From Pontibacillus sp. HMF3514 (GTDB lineage: Bacteria; Bacillota; Bacilli; Bacillales; BH030062), in assembly GCF_009858175.1 (NCBI RefSeq), contig NZ_CP047393.1, positions 2,790,001 through 2,854,000 on the forward strand: a DNA stretch of 64,000 bases, given 5' to 3'. The translations under genes were made by a program, and so were the position numbers. This document shows, one piece after another, positions 8,737 through 18,243 of this stretch (position 1 is the first letter of the stretch; the number at the start of each line of letters is the position of its first letter). The notes under the pieces are model-generated. The model was given only the letters and a program-made list of their open reading frames with translations. It was not told the DNA's origin and did no database searches.

Positions 8737-10482
8737 CTACTTTTCATATGCTGCTACTTTATTACGTCCTTTTCGTTTGGCACCCATGTACATGGCACGG
8801 TCTGCGTGACGAACAAGTTCTCTTGGATCTTCGCAATCTTCTGGATAAGTCGCGGTTCCTAAGCTGGCAGTTAAATTCACCTTAACCGGTTCACTATCAT
8901 CCATTATGTGCTCAGAAAGAATAAATGGTTCATTTGCGATCTTTCTTCTCACATTTTCTGCGATGTGATAAGCATGTTCTTGATTTACATTTGGAAGTAA
9001 AATGACGAACTCCTCTCCTCCATAGCGCGCCACAGTTCCTTTATCATCGATTATATTGATTAACCGTTCTGCTAATTCACATAACGCTTCATTTCCACTT
9101 TCATGACCATACATGTCATTGACCTGTTTAAAATGATCTAAATCAATTAGAACAATTGAGATGTGTTCTTCTCGATTCTGTTTATTTAATTCATTGAAAT
9201 AGTTTTCTAGATGATTTTCAAAGTAACGATAGTTATACAATTTCGTAAGTGGGCAAATCTCACTTTTTCGTTTAGTTTCCTCATAGTTTCTTGCGTTTAA
9301 CAATGCTACCGCTAAATAATTTGTTAAGATATCTGCGATCATATACTGGTATTTTTCATATGCTCGCTTCTTTTTTGAGGCTAACGTAAGTACCCCCACA
9401 ACACGCCCATCCCGTTCGATTGGAATGGATATAACGCTTTCTACATCCTCAGGTATAAAAGATGCTTGACCACTCGACTTGGATTTCGACCACTGTTTTC
9501 TCGATCTATAGTGAAGCCCTTGAGCATTTCCCCAAACTTTACCGCTTACGGATTCAAACTTGTTAAGAGTAACCTTAGGTAAATTTTCGTGATGTTCGGA
9601 GTCATAAAACCGAATTAATTTAAGGTATTCATGATTTGGATCATCACGATTTACATCATATACGTAGGCATAGTCGACATCTAATAAGCTTGAAATCCTC
9701 TCAACAAATCGATCTAACACCTCATCGGCCTCTAATTTTCCCGTTAGCTCGTGTCCGATCTCACTCGTTTTTTGTAAATATCCATTAATGCGTCTACTAG
9801 AATAGTACAACATTAAAATAAGCGATAAACTTACAAATGGTACACCTACATAATAAATGGCTTGTGTACCAATCTCTACGTAGAGAATATAAAGCACGAA
9901 CCCGATTGGTATTACAAACAGTGTATTATAAAAGTCCCACAAAAATCCTTTGTTAAAGAACTTCTGAGGTTCTCCCACTATGTATTTTCTTATTAAACTT
10001 AATAGAATCTGATTTGTTAAAAAGTAAGAGACAACATAACCCGTGATAGGGATTGCATCTCTAGGTGAATTCATAGCCATTTGGCCATGTTCACCATCCA
10101 AGATATAGTAAACTAAGGCACTTAATATAGATATGGTTAAAAACATTACAAGGTTTAAGGGAATCTTATATAGCAAGGTTTTGGGTAATCTTATCTTCAT
10201 AATTAACATGACATAGGCAAGTTGAGTCAAAATCATTTCGGTAAACAAACCGTAATACAGGAATACAGCAATTGATATACCATGAATGAAGAAAACAGGA
10301 GTATCGTTAACAATAATCGGTAACATTGCCACAATACTCATAAGTACAGCAAATGAGATCAAATCAAACCAATTACTATCAAAAGTTGGTGAAGGAAAAA
10401 CATTGTAAATCATTATCAGCGTGGTAGGGTACAATAACGCCCATACGCCCCATATCCCAACTACCTTCTGCTTAGAAATCAT
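8737..10482 (-). CDS. Membrane GAF-GGDEF diguanylate cyclase
   Basis: The 581-aa protein has seven or eight hydrophobic segments in its first 240 residues, a GAF domain at about 245-395 and a GGDEF domain at about 410-575. The active-site loop is RYGGEEFVILLP, so cyclic di-GMP synthesis from two GTP is expected. The inhibitory RxxD I-site that normally precedes it is replaced by DKGT, so product feedback through that site is probably absent. The start ATG at 10482 follows AGGGAG by ten bases; a longer frame to 10518 exists. It lies between folC and the pilus locus with its own terminator. Its signal is unknown. Confidence 0.9.
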   Translation of the reverse strand: MISKQKVVGIWGVWALLYPTTLIMIYNVFPSPTFDSNWFDLISFAVLMSIVAMLPIIVNDTPVFFIHGISIAVFLYYGLFTEMILTQLAYVMLIMKIRLPKTLLYKIPLNLVMFLTISILSALVYYILDGEHGQMAMNSPRDAIPITGYVVSYFLTNQILLSLIRKYIVGEPQKFFNKGFLWDFYNTLFVIPIGFVLYILYVEIGTQAIYYVGVPFVSLSLILMLYYSSRRINGYLQKTSEIGHELTGKLEADEVLDRFVERISSLLDVDYAYVYDVNRDDPNHEYLKLIRFYDSEHHENLPKVTLNKFESVSGKVWGNAQGLHYRSRKQWSKSKSSGQASFIPEDVESVISIPIERDGRVVGVLTLASKKKRAYEKYQYMIADILTNYLAVALLNARNYEETKRKSEICPLTKLYNYRYFENHLENYFNELNKQNREEHISIVLIDLDHFKQVNDMYGHESGNEALCELAERLINIIDDKGTVARYGGEEFVILLPNVNQEHAYHIAENVRRKIANEPFILSEHIMDDSEPVKVNLTASLGTATYPEDCEDPRELVRHADRAMYMGAKRKGRNKVAAYEK

Positions 10483-10728
10483 TTGCAAGCATCTCCCTAT
10501 AAAAATCTTCCAATACAATGCTTTAACTTAACGATTATTGATATTCTATGAGAATTCTATTTTAAATTATACAGAATATTCAATTTTAAATAATACTAAT
10601 AGCATAGCACATAAATCCTATATTTTCAAAAAATTCACCACCTCTAAATCTTGCATAAATAAGAGAAATAGCTACATATTTCGAGTTTTGACGAACATAC
10701 GCCATATAGTTTAATCAAAAAAAGTATA

Positions 10729-11979
10729 TTAGTCGTAAAGACTCATAAATTGTCGGATTTCAGAAATAAATTGTAATGATCCTGTTATTAATAAAATTTC
10801 TTGATGATTTAATTCGACATAATTTCCAATGAATTCTTTCCAATCATCCGTTATAGAAAAATTTTTACGGCCGAATTGAGCCTTCAAGTCTTGTACACTA
10901 GCAGATCGGGGATGATCAAAACTTGTTAACGTGATCGTATCAGCATGCTGATTCACATATTCCATCATCTGCTCCACTGGTTTATCCTTAAATGCCGCAA
11001 ATAACACTTGCTTCTTTTTATCTGGATACAAAGCATTGGCTGTATCCATACATGCATGGATACCTTCCAAATTGTGTGCACCATCTACTACAATCGTTGG
11101 TTGATCGTGTATTTTTTCAAAACGACCTGGCAAGCTCGCTTTTGCTAAACTTCCTTTTACTTTCTTCTTATCAAAATCTTCAAGAAGCAGTTCAATAGCT
11201 TTTATAGCTATCGCCCCATTTCTGGATTGATGTGTCCCTCTCATACCGAGTTCTACCTTTTCTATTATTCGAGCCTCACTTGTATATGTAGATAAAGAGA
11301 TATCGAACTCATGTCCTAAACAGAATAACGGGGCTTTATTTTCGTTAGCCACTGTTTGAATCACTTGTTTCGCCTCCGGCTGTATAACCCCTGACACAAC
11401 AGGTACTCCCTCTTTTATAATACCTGCCTTTTGCTTCGCAATCTCAGAAAGGGTATCCCCAAGAAAACGCATATGGTCATATCCTACGTTTGTTATAATA
11501 CTTAAGATGGGGATAAGGATGTTTGTGGAATCTTCTCTTCCTCCCATTCCCGCTTCAACGAGTACAATGTCTGTTTGGTCCTTTAAATATAAAATAGCGA
11601 TCATAACCATCAGTTCAAACTCGGTTGGTCCATTTTCTTCTTGATCCATTTCTTCTACAATAGGATAGAGCTCATTTACGATTTCTACAAAATCTTCATC
11701 TGGAATTGGATTATTTTGAATAAATATATGTTCTTGGATGTCTCCCATAGATGGGGATACGAAGCTACCTACTTGGAAACCATCGTCCATAAGCACTTGC
11801 TTTATATACGTTAAGGTGGAACCTTTTCCGTTCGTACCTGCAATATGGATAGCTTTTAAAGCCTGCTCTGGATGTTGAAATTTTTCAAGCATCGTTTCCA
11901 TTCTATTTAAGCCTGGGCGAATTCCTAAGTTTTTTCGACTTTGAATAAATGTTTGAGCCTCTTGAATTGATGAGAACAT
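10729..11979 (-). CDS. folC: Folylpolyglutamate synthase / dihydrofolate synthase FolC
   Basis: The 416-aa Mur-ligase-family enzyme adds glutamate to folates and makes dihydrofolate from dihydropteroate. It shows the ATP loop HIAGTNGKGSTLTYI near residue 44, the FVSPSMGD folate loop, the LVEAGMGGREDSTN segment and the C-terminal VVDGAHNLEGI typical of the family. It is separated from valS by two inserted ATP-grasp genes, whereas in B. subtilis valS and folC are adjacent. The ATG has a GGAGGC ribosome site. Confidence 0.96.
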   Translation of the reverse strand: MFSSIQEAQTFIQSRKNLGIRPGLNRMETMLEKFQHPEQALKAIHIAGTNGKGSTLTYIKQVLMDDGFQVGSFVSPSMGDIQEHIFIQNNPIPDEDFVEIVNELYPIVEEMDQEENGPTEFELMVMIAILYLKDQTDIVLVEAGMGGREDSTNILIPILSIITNVGYDHMRFLGDTLSEIAKQKAGIIKEGVPVVSGVIQPEAKQVIQTVANENKAPLFCLGHEFDISLSTYTSEARIIEKVELGMRGTHQSRNGAIAIKAIELLLEDFDKKKVKGSLAKASLPGRFEKIHDQPTIVVDGAHNLEGIHACMDTANALYPDKKKQVLFAAFKDKPVEQMMEYVNQHADTITLTSFDHPRSASVQDLKAQFGRKNFSITDDWKEFIGNYVELNHQEILLITGSLQFISEIRQFMSLYD

Positions 11980-12088
11980 CTCTGGAGCCTCCTCATATGT
12001 TTCTTTTCTTACTATAGAACAAATACTGAATATAATAAATGATATTCCTAAAATGGATGGGATTACTAATATTAAAAGGATGTTTTTT

Positions 12089-12997
12089 ATGTTAACTGGA
12101 TGGATTGTTTATAATGGCCACTTACCAGGAGATAAGTTTTTAGATTATGCAAATTGGATAAGCGATGCCGCTTCAAAAAAGGAAATTAAGATGGAAGTTT
12201 ATCCAAACCATCACTTACTTTCTTTGTTGGGAACTGCAAGGAATGAGATCGTAGATAAAGATACCCTACCCGATTTTGTTGTGTTTGGAGACAAGGACAT
12301 TCTTCTCGCTCGTCAATTTGAGCAGATGAGTGTTCCTGTATTTAACTCTTCTTTTGCTATAGAGGCATGTGATCATAAAGGTTTGATGTATCAACTTTTA
12401 GCTCAACACAGTATTCCAATTCCTAAGACAATTCTAGGGCCTAAGATTTTCCCTGGTACAAAAGAAATCGATACAGAGCGTTTTCAAAATGTATCTGAAC
12501 AAATTGGCTTTCCGATGATTATAAAAGAAGCATATGGTTCGTTTGGTGAGCAGGTGTATTTGATACATAGTAATGAAAACATGTTCGATAAACTTAAAGA
12601 AATACAAGGAAAGCCGTTTCTATTTCAAGAATTTATATCATCCAGCTACGGACGTGACGTTCGCTTAAATGTAGTCGGAAATCAGGTGATTACTTCCATG
12701 CTTAGATATGCCGAAAACGATTTTCGAGCAAACGTGAGTGCTGGTGGTCATATGAAGCCTTATGAACCATCTAAAAAAGAAAAAAACTTGGCCATTAAAG
12801 CGAGCCAAGCAATTGGAGCTGATTTTGCTGGAGTCGACTTGTTATTTGGGCCAAATGACGAACCTATTGTATGTGAGATCAATGGTAACGCTCATATCCG
12901 TAACATTTACAACTGTACAGGTGTGAATGTTGCAGATGACATGATCAACTATATCATAGAATGGTTTGATCGAAAGGAAGACGAATCAAATGAGTAA
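12089..12997 (+). CDS. RimK-like ATP-grasp ligase, copy 1
   Basis: The 302-aa protein (MLTGWIVYNGHLPG) has an ATP-grasp fold: a pre-grasp region with IEACDHKGLMYQLLAQHSIPIPKT, a lysine strand FPMIIKEAYGSFGEQVYLI, the LFQEFISSSYGRDVRLNVVG strand, and the metal-binding end DFAGVDLLFGP...VCEINGNAHIRN. RimK-type enzymes join an amino acid to a carboxylate through an acyl-phosphate; the substrate here is not known. The start at 12089 has AAAAGGA upstream; an in-frame ATG at 12053 would add 12 residues. The next gene begins eight bases before this one ends and encodes a paralogue. Confidence 0.82.
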   Translation: MLTGWIVYNGHLPGDKFLDYANWISDAASKKEIKMEVYPNHHLLSLLGTARNEIVDKDTLPDFVVFGDKDILLARQFEQMSVPVFNSSFAIEACDHKGLMYQLLAQHSIPIPKTILGPKIFPGTKEIDTERFQNVSEQIGFPMIIKEAYGSFGEQVYLIHSNENMFDKLKEIQGKPFLFQEFISSSYGRDVRLNVVGNQVITSMLRYAENDFRANVSAGGHMKPYEPSKKEKNLAIKASQAIGADFAGVDLLFGPNDEPIVCEINGNAHIRNIYNCTGVNVADDMINYIIEWFDRKEDESNE

Positions 12998-13847
12998 AAC
13001 GGGTTGGTTGATATATATAAAGGAAGAGGCTGAGCGTAACCGTTCATTTATTGATATGTTTATTGAGGAAGCGCGAAAGCAGGGAATCATTCTCCAATTA
13101 AAACTCAGAGAAGCCTTCCATATTGGTGTTCAGGAACATCAATTAGTCTGTTGGATAGAAGGACAGAGAACAGAACTTCCGGATTTTGCTGTAGTTCGGA
13201 CGATCGATCCACTTTTTACTGAACAGCTTGAATGTTTAGGTGTTCCTTGCTTTAACTCTTCTGATGTTGCACGAATCTGTAATGATAAAGCCAAAACTCA
13301 TCAATTCTTAGCCCAACAAGGGGTGCCAATGGTTGATACGCTCTTTCTAAAAGGAGAAGCTTTATCTTCCATCCCTTTTTCCTTCCCTCTCATTGCTAAA
13401 GAAGTCCATGGAAGAGGGGGGAAGAACGTGTATTGGGTTAATGACGAAGATGAAGTTCAGGAACTTTCATTTGAACCTCAACAAGATCTTGTCATTCAAA
13501 AACCAGCCTCAAAGTTAGGAAAAGATTTACGAGTCTTCGTCGTTGGTAACAAAATTGTCGGTGCCATACTCAGGCAGAATAAGAATGAATTCAAAGCTAA
13601 CTACACCCTTGGGGGTTCAGCATCGTTGTATGAACTCTCCGAACAGGAAAGGGAACTTGCACATAAAGTTATAGAGCCTTTTGAATTCGGAATGGTAGGA
13701 ATTGATTTTCTATTCGATGAGGAGAACCATCTATTATTGAATGAGATTGAGGATGTTGTAGGCAGCAGAACCTTATATCAAGAGAGCTCAATCAATATTT
13801 TAGAGTTATACGTCTCATATATTTCTAGCAAAATAAAAACCGTTTAG
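12990..13847 (+). CDS. RimK-like ATP-grasp ligase, copy 2
   Basis: The 285-aa product (MSKTGWLIYIKEEAERN) is a diverged paralogue of the preceding gene. Shared blocks include FNSSDVARICNDKAKTHQFLAQQGVPM, FPLIAKEVHGRGGKNVYWV, the basic strand KLGKDLRVFVVGNKIVGAIL and the ending MVGIDFLFDEENHLLLNEIED. In the metal-binding loop copy 1 has CEINGNAHIRN, while copy 2 has NEIEDVVGSRTLYQ, so the second metal ligand region differs and substrate or activity may too. The ATG follows GAAAGGAAG and overlaps the upstream gene by eight bases, so the two are coupled and may act as a pair. Convergent with valS. Confidence 0.8.
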   Translation: MSKTGWLIYIKEEAERNRSFIDMFIEEARKQGIILQLKLREAFHIGVQEHQLVCWIEGQRTELPDFAVVRTIDPLFTEQLECLGVPCFNSSDVARICNDKAKTHQFLAQQGVPMVDTLFLKGEALSSIPFSFPLIAKEVHGRGGKNVYWVNDEDEVQELSFEPQQDLVIQKPASKLGKDLRVFVVGNKIVGAILRQNKNEFKANYTLGGSASLYELSEQERELAHKVIEPFEFGMVGIDFLFDEENHLLLNEIEDVVGSRTLYQESSINILELYVSYISSKIKTV

Positions 13848-13871
13848 CCTCAAAGAAGGCTAAACGGTTTT
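13836..13871. terminator. Bidirectional terminator between ATP-grasp pair and valS
   Basis: A 14-bp perfect stem (13836-13849 with 13858-13871, core CGTTTAGCC/GGCTAAACG) and eight-base loop, with A-run before and T-run after, separates two convergent genes. Confidence 0.88.
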
Positions 13872-13879
13872 TGTACTTT

Positions 13880-16522
13880 TTAAGATTTCATCTCTTGAAT
13901 ACGTGCTTCTACTTTTTCACGTTTATCAAGGTAATCTTTTTCTTTGTCCCGCTCTTCTTGAACGATGTGCTCTGGTGCTTTATCAACAAACTTCTCGTTT
14001 GAAAGTTTCTTCTGCACACGTTCTACTTCCTTGTTCCACTTTTCCCATTCATTTTGAAGACGAGCAATCTCTTCTTCAATATCAATAAGACCTTCTAATG
14101 GAAGATAAAGCTCTGCACCAGTTACAACAGCTGACATTGCTTTTTCAGGAGCTTGAACGTCTTTACCAATCGTTAGCTCGCTTGGGTTACAAAAACGATC
14201 AAGATAGTTGCGGTTCTTCTCCAGTTCCGCAGCAACCGTTTCGTCAGAAGTTTTAATCATAAGCTGAATTTCTTTAGACATTGGCGTATCCACTTCTGCA
14301 CGGATATTACGAACAGAACGAATAATGGAAACGAGGCGTTTCATTTCTTCTGAAGCCTGCTCGTTGTGGAAATCATCACGAACCTGTGGCCAGGATGCTG
14401 TTGTGATGGATTCACCTTTTGTCGGTAGCGCCTGCCAGATTTCCTCTGTAATGAATGGCATAAATGGATGAAGCATACGCATTGTGTTGTCTAACACATA
14501 AGCTAAGATCGAACGAGTTGTTTTCTTCTTCGCTTCATCTTCACCGTAAAGTGGTAGCTTCGCCATTTCAATATACCAGTCACAGAAGTCATCCCAGATA
14601 AAGTTGTATAGATGACGACCCGCTTCACCAAATTCGTATTTATCAATGTTTTTCGTTACATGATCAATGGTTTCGTTCAAGCGAGTTAAGATCCACTGGT
14701 CTGCGATGGATTTTTCACCTGTCAGATCAATCTCATCATACTGAAGGTTATCCATGTTCATTAATGCGAAACGAGATGCGTTCCAGATCTTGTTGGCGAA
14801 GTTCCAAGTTGCTTCAACTTTCTCCCACTGGAAACGAAGGTCCTGACCTGGTGTTGATCCAGTTGATAAGAAATAACGTAAGGAATCAGCTCCGTATTTG
14901 TCGATCACATCCATCGGGTCAACACCGTTACCAAGAGACTTACTCATCTTGCGTCCTTCAGCATCACGTACAAGACCGTGAATTAATACGTCTTTAAATG
15001 GACGACGACCTGTGAACTCTAGGGATTGGAAGATCATACGTGATACCCAGAATCCAATGATATCGTAACCTGTTACAAGTACGTCTGTTGGGAAGTAACG
15101 CTTATAGTCTTCCGCATTTTCATCAGGCCAACCCATTGTAGAGAACGGCCATAATGCAGATGAGAACCACGTATCTAAAACGTCTTCATCTTGATACCAG
15201 TTTTCAATGTCAGTTGGCTCTTCTTTTCCTACATGAAGCTCGCCGGTTTCTTTGTGATACCAAGCAGGAATACGATGGCCCCACCACAATTGACGAGAAA
15301 TACACCAGTCACGCGTGTTTTCCATCCAGTGAAGGTACGGCTTCTCAAAACGATCTGGGACGAATTGAACTTTATCGTCTCCATTTTGTAAGGCGATCGC
15401 TTCGTCTGCTAGAGGTTGCATCTTAACGAACCACTGAGTGGATAGATAAGGTTCTACAACAGCTCCGCTACGCTCAGAGTGTCCTACAGAGTGCAGGTGC
15501 TCTTCAATTTTGAATAGGATACCTTCCTCTTGAAGATCGCGAACAAGCTGCTTACGGCACTCAAAACGGTCCATACCTTGATATTTACCTGCATTTTCAT
15601 TCATCGAACCATCTTCGTTCATAATAAGAACACGTTCTTTATTATGACGGTTTCCAATTTCAAAGTCGTTTGGATCGTGAGCTGGTGTAATTTTAACAGC
15701 ACCGCTTCCGAATTCCATATCTACATAGTCATCAGCTACGATTTCGATTTCACGACCTACGATAGGGAGAACAACGGTTTTACCGATAAGATCTTTATAA
15801 CGCTCATCTTCAGGGTGAACCGCTACAGCCGTATCACCAAGCATCGTTTCCGGACGTGTAGTTGCAATTTCAATATGACCACTACCGTCTTTTAACGGAT
15901 ACTTCATGTGATAGAAGTGACCTTGAACATCTTCGTATTCAACTTCGATGTCAGATAACGCCGTTTTCGTCGCTGGATCCCAGTTGATAATATATTCACC
16001 ACGATAAATTAAGCCTTTTTCATAAAGGTTTACGAATACTTCTTTAACTGCTTCAGATAAACCATTATCAAGCGTAAAGCGTTCACGTGAGTAATCTACA
16101 CCTAAACCAAGCTTTTCCCATTGCTTATGAATGAAAGATGCGTATTCATCCTTCCATTCCCAAGACTTCTCCAGGAATTTCTCGCGACCAAGGTCATGAC
16201 GAGATACACCTTGTTCACGAAGTTTTGCATCAACCTTCGCCTGCGTTGCAATCCCTGCGTGGTCCATTCCCGGTAACCATAAAACATCATAACCTTGCAT
16301 GCGCTTCGTACGCGTGATGATGTCTTGTAGCGTTGTATCCCAAGCGTGACCAAGGTGCAACTTACCTGTTACGTTTGGCGGTGGAATTACTACTGTAAAT
16401 GGCTCTTTACTCTTGTCATTTTTCGCTTCAAAAAACTTGCCCTCTACCCATTTCTGATAACGACCTTGCTCAATGGCATTCGGGTCATACTTCGTTGGCA
16501 GGGAAACTTCATTTTGTTCCAT
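13880..16522 (-). CDS. valS: Valyl-tRNA synthetase
   Basis: The 880-aa class I synthetase charges tRNA-Val with valine. It shows the HIGH-type motif [16 protein letters not shown] near residue 48, the editing-domain [19 protein letters not shown], the KMSKS motif [15 protein letters not shown] near 525, an anticodon-binding domain and a C-terminal coiled-coil arm ([20 protein letters not shown]), all in the usual order and length. The ATG is preceded by AAGGAGG. Expression is controlled by the T-box leader upstream. The downstream terminator is shared with the ATP-grasp gene. Confidence 0.98.
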   Translation of the reverse strand: MEQNEVSLPTKYDPNAIEQGRYQKWVEGKFFEAKNDKSKEPFTVVIPPPNVTGKLHLGHAWDTTLQDIITRTKRMQGYDVLWLPGMDHAGIATQAKVDAKLREQGVSRHDLGREKFLEKSWEWKDEYASFIHKQWEKLGLGVDYSRERFTLDNGLSEAVKEVFVNLYEKGLIYRGEYIINWDPATKTALSDIEVEYEDVQGHFYHMKYPLKDGSGHIEIATTRPETMLGDTAVAVHPEDERYKDLIGKTVVLPIVGREIEIVADDYVDMEFGSGAVKITPAHDPNDFEIGNRHNKERVLIMNEDGSMNENAGKYQGMDRFECRKQLVRDLQEEGILFKIEEHLHSVGHSERSGAVVEPYLSTQWFVKMQPLADEAIALQNGDDKVQFVPDRFEKPYLHWMENTRDWCISRQLWWGHRIPAWYHKETGELHVGKEEPTDIENWYQDEDVLDTWFSSALWPFSTMGWPDENAEDYKRYFPTDVLVTGYDIIGFWVSRMIFQSLEFTGRRPFKDVLIHGLVRDAEGRKMSKSLGNGVDPMDVIDKYGADSLRYFLSTGSTPGQDLRFQWEKVEATWNFANKIWNASRFALMNMDNLQYDEIDLTGEKSIADQWILTRLNETIDHVTKNIDKYEFGEAGRHLYNFIWDDFCDWYIEMAKLPLYGEDEAKKKTTRSILAYVLDNTMRMLHPFMPFITEEIWQALPTKGESITTASWPQVRDDFHNEQASEEMKRLVSIIRSVRNIRAEVDTPMSKEIQLMIKTSDETVAAELEKNRNYLDRFCNPSELTIGKDVQAPEKAMSAVVTGAELYLPLEGLIDIEEEIARLQNEWEKWNKEVERVQKKLSNEKFVDKAPEHIVQEERDKEKDYLDKREKVEARIQEMKS

Positions 16523-16582
16523 GTTTTTGCCTCCTTATTTTCGGCCATGAAGGGAAGTGGATCTACACTTTGTAGACAATAA

Positions 16583-16850
16583 AAAAATCCTTTTCATCCT
16601 AGAAAAAGGACGAAAAGGATTCGCGGTACCACCTTTATTTACAAACGACATACGTCTTGTCTGTACACTTCATACGTTAACGGATGGACTCCGGTTTCTT
16701 CTACTTCGGTTCAAAGAAACTGCATCTGGGGCGACATTCTGAGTTCAAGTGCCTAGGAACCTCTCACCAAATGGCTCCCTCTCTTTAAGGATTGATCCTC
16801 ATACTCTTCCCCTTCACGGCATTTAGATATCGATTTGTACTTGTTATTTT
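16583..16850 (-). ncRNA. T-box leader controlling valS
   Basis: On the minus strand the T-box core AAGGTGGTACCGCG lies at 16635-16622, followed by a terminator stem (16608-16621 with 16586-16599, AATCC..GGATT ends) and a run of seven T. The bulge sequence TGGT would pair with the ACCA end of tRNA-Val. A stem I-like upstream part runs through GTGAGAGG and reaches a candidate valine specifier GTC at 16735-16733 in GAATGTCGCC. In this class uncharged tRNA pairs with the leader and blocks the terminator. The 5' boundary is approximate. The 130 bases beyond it up to the next gene hold nothing else I can name. Confidence 0.9.
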
Positions 16851-16981
16851 ATCCACTTTCCCTGTTAGAAGTCAATCTTTTTGCGAAACTTTTTCACCAT
16901 TGGGCTCATTCTTTGCATATGATAATAAAAAATACGTTATTTTTATGCTTTTTACGTATGAAAACGGGAGGGGTAGCTTCT

Positions 16982-17170
16982 ATGGGACGGTTTTATCGCT
17001 ATAAACTTCCACCCTGGTGTCGTCACTGGCTGTTTGTTATCGAAAAGTGTACGTTACCAATATTGATCTTTCAAATCATTCGAACTTTATTATTCCCAAC
17101 CACATTTGATGTGTTCTTACTCGGCATATTAGTTGGACTGCTTATCGCTTTTCAACTCGAATGGATTTAG
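16982..17170 (+). CDS. Small membrane protein, 62 aa, unknown function
   Basis: The ATG at 16982 has GGGAGGGG eight bases upstream, and the 62-aa product (MGRFYRYKLPPWCRHWLFV) contains two hydrophobic helices, CTLPILIFQIIRTLLF and TFDVFLLGILVGLLIAFQL. The frame stays open upstream to 16835, but only this start has a good ribosome site. It is divergent from the valS T-box leader and its TAG overlaps the ysxE stop codon on the other strand, so the two genes converge with no gap. I think similar short proteins occur beside valS in related Bacillaceae, but that is from memory. Function not known. Confidence 0.65.
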   Translation: MGRFYRYKLPPWCRHWLFVIEKCTLPILIFQIIRTLLFPTTFDVFLLGILVGLLIAFQLEWI

Positions 17171-18186
17171 CTTTCTTCCTGTTCTTGTTGAATGTACGTA
17201 CGTGTTTGCTCGAGCTGTTCTTCAATTTGTAGTGCATTATTTAATACAAAATAAGACCGCTCAAGTTTCTGTACACGAAACGGTTGCCCATCTTCTCGGG
17301 CACCATTTACATATCGCTCAATTTGCTCCATATAATGATCAGGTTGAAGCAAATAGATAGCCAGCAAACTACGTTCACTATTCTTTAAGGAAAACTGGTC
17401 TTCATAAGACGAGAACGTAGATGTTATTTGCTCAATTGGCGCGTCATGATAGCGCATGACTTGCCAAAAATAAGTAGTTAGGTCATGCATCGGATGATTA
17501 ATCGAAGCACGTTCCCAATTTAAGACATAAGGTTGATTGTCATCATACAAAAAATGAGTCGGCTTAAGTTGATTATGACTTAAAGCATGTCGGAACGTTT
17601 TATCTTCCTCAATATCATCTAAAAATCGGTCGCACCACTCTGCACTTTTTTGAAAAGCATACATGACATTACGAAAATGCGTGCAAATCTGGAGTTCGAA
17701 GGGTGGCATATAATGACGTTTTTCAAACTGTGTAACAGCATCCTCTAGGCGTTCACGCCAACCCTCTAATTGCATTTTTTGGTGTTCGATAAAAGGTTCA
17801 AAGTCTTCTCTTTTTACCGTTTCAGTATGAGATGTACGCCTATGGATCTCCCCCATTGTTGAGTATAAAGCCTCGAAAGGATACGGAGGCGTATCACGAT
17901 GAGGTGTATCAATCCAAGGCATCGCATAATAAATCCCCGTTTTGTTTCGGACAAATAGTTGCTTTTCTGACGTCATATATAGAGGAATAAAAGATTGTAT
18001 TCTATGATTTTTAGCTTGCTCATACACTTCAAGCCAATTATAGACAGTTTCATCCGTCAAACGAGAATGCTTAACCGCAACATCTCCATAGTGTGTTCGA
18101 ACTTTATATACTCTAGAAGTGTAAGCTTCATAATCTAACATACTCAAACCGTAGTAAGCTAACACCTCTTTCAGGACATCTTTCAT
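17167..18186 (-). CDS. ysxE: Spore coat protein YsxE, degenerate kinase-like CotS family
   Basis: The 339-aa protein has the aminoglycoside-phosphotransferase-like fold shared by CotS, YutH and YsxE, spore coat proteins that follow SpoVID in B. subtilis. The position after spoVID and before valS matches. The catalytic loop reads SHNQLKPTHFLYDD where active kinases have HGD, and the metal-binding Asp position reads LNWE, so kinase activity is unlikely. I chose the ATG at 18186 rather than the GTG at 18192 because AGGAGGG is eight bases from it. A hairpin terminator separates it from spoVID, so it may have its own weak promoter or rely on readthrough. Confidence 0.85.
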   Translation of the reverse strand: MKDVLKEVLAYYGLSMLDYEAYTSRVYKVRTHYGDVAVKHSRLTDETVYNWLEVYEQAKNHRIQSFIPLYMTSEKQLFVRNKTGIYYAMPWIDTPHRDTPPYPFEALYSTMGEIHRRTSHTETVKREDFEPFIEHQKMQLEGWRERLEDAVTQFEKRHYMPPFELQICTHFRNVMYAFQKSAEWCDRFLDDIEEDKTFRHALSHNQLKPTHFLYDDNQPYVLNWERASINHPMHDLTTYFWQVMRYHDAPIEQITSTFSSYEDQFSLKNSERSLLAIYLLQPDHYMEQIERYVNGAREDGQPFRVQKLERSYFVLNNALQIEEQLEQTRTYIQQEQEES

Positions 18187-18209
18187 TAACACTGCCCTCC
18201 TAATTGAAA

Positions 18210-18236
18210 AAGCGAGAAAGGATCCCTTTCTCGCTT
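18210..18236 (-). terminator. Terminator downstream of spoVID
   Basis: Twelve-bp perfect stem AAGCGAGAAAGG/CCTTTCTCGCTT with a three-base loop, followed on the minus strand by TTTTTC. It sits eight bases after the spoVID stop and before the ysxE ribosome site. Confidence 0.8.
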
Positions 18237-18243
18237 ATCATAC

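Noticed and set aside
16835-17004. Longer start for the 62-aa membrane protein, and the overlapping frame at 16792
   Set aside because: The extension lies over the T-box promoter side with no ribosome site, whereas 16982 has GGGAGGGG well placed.
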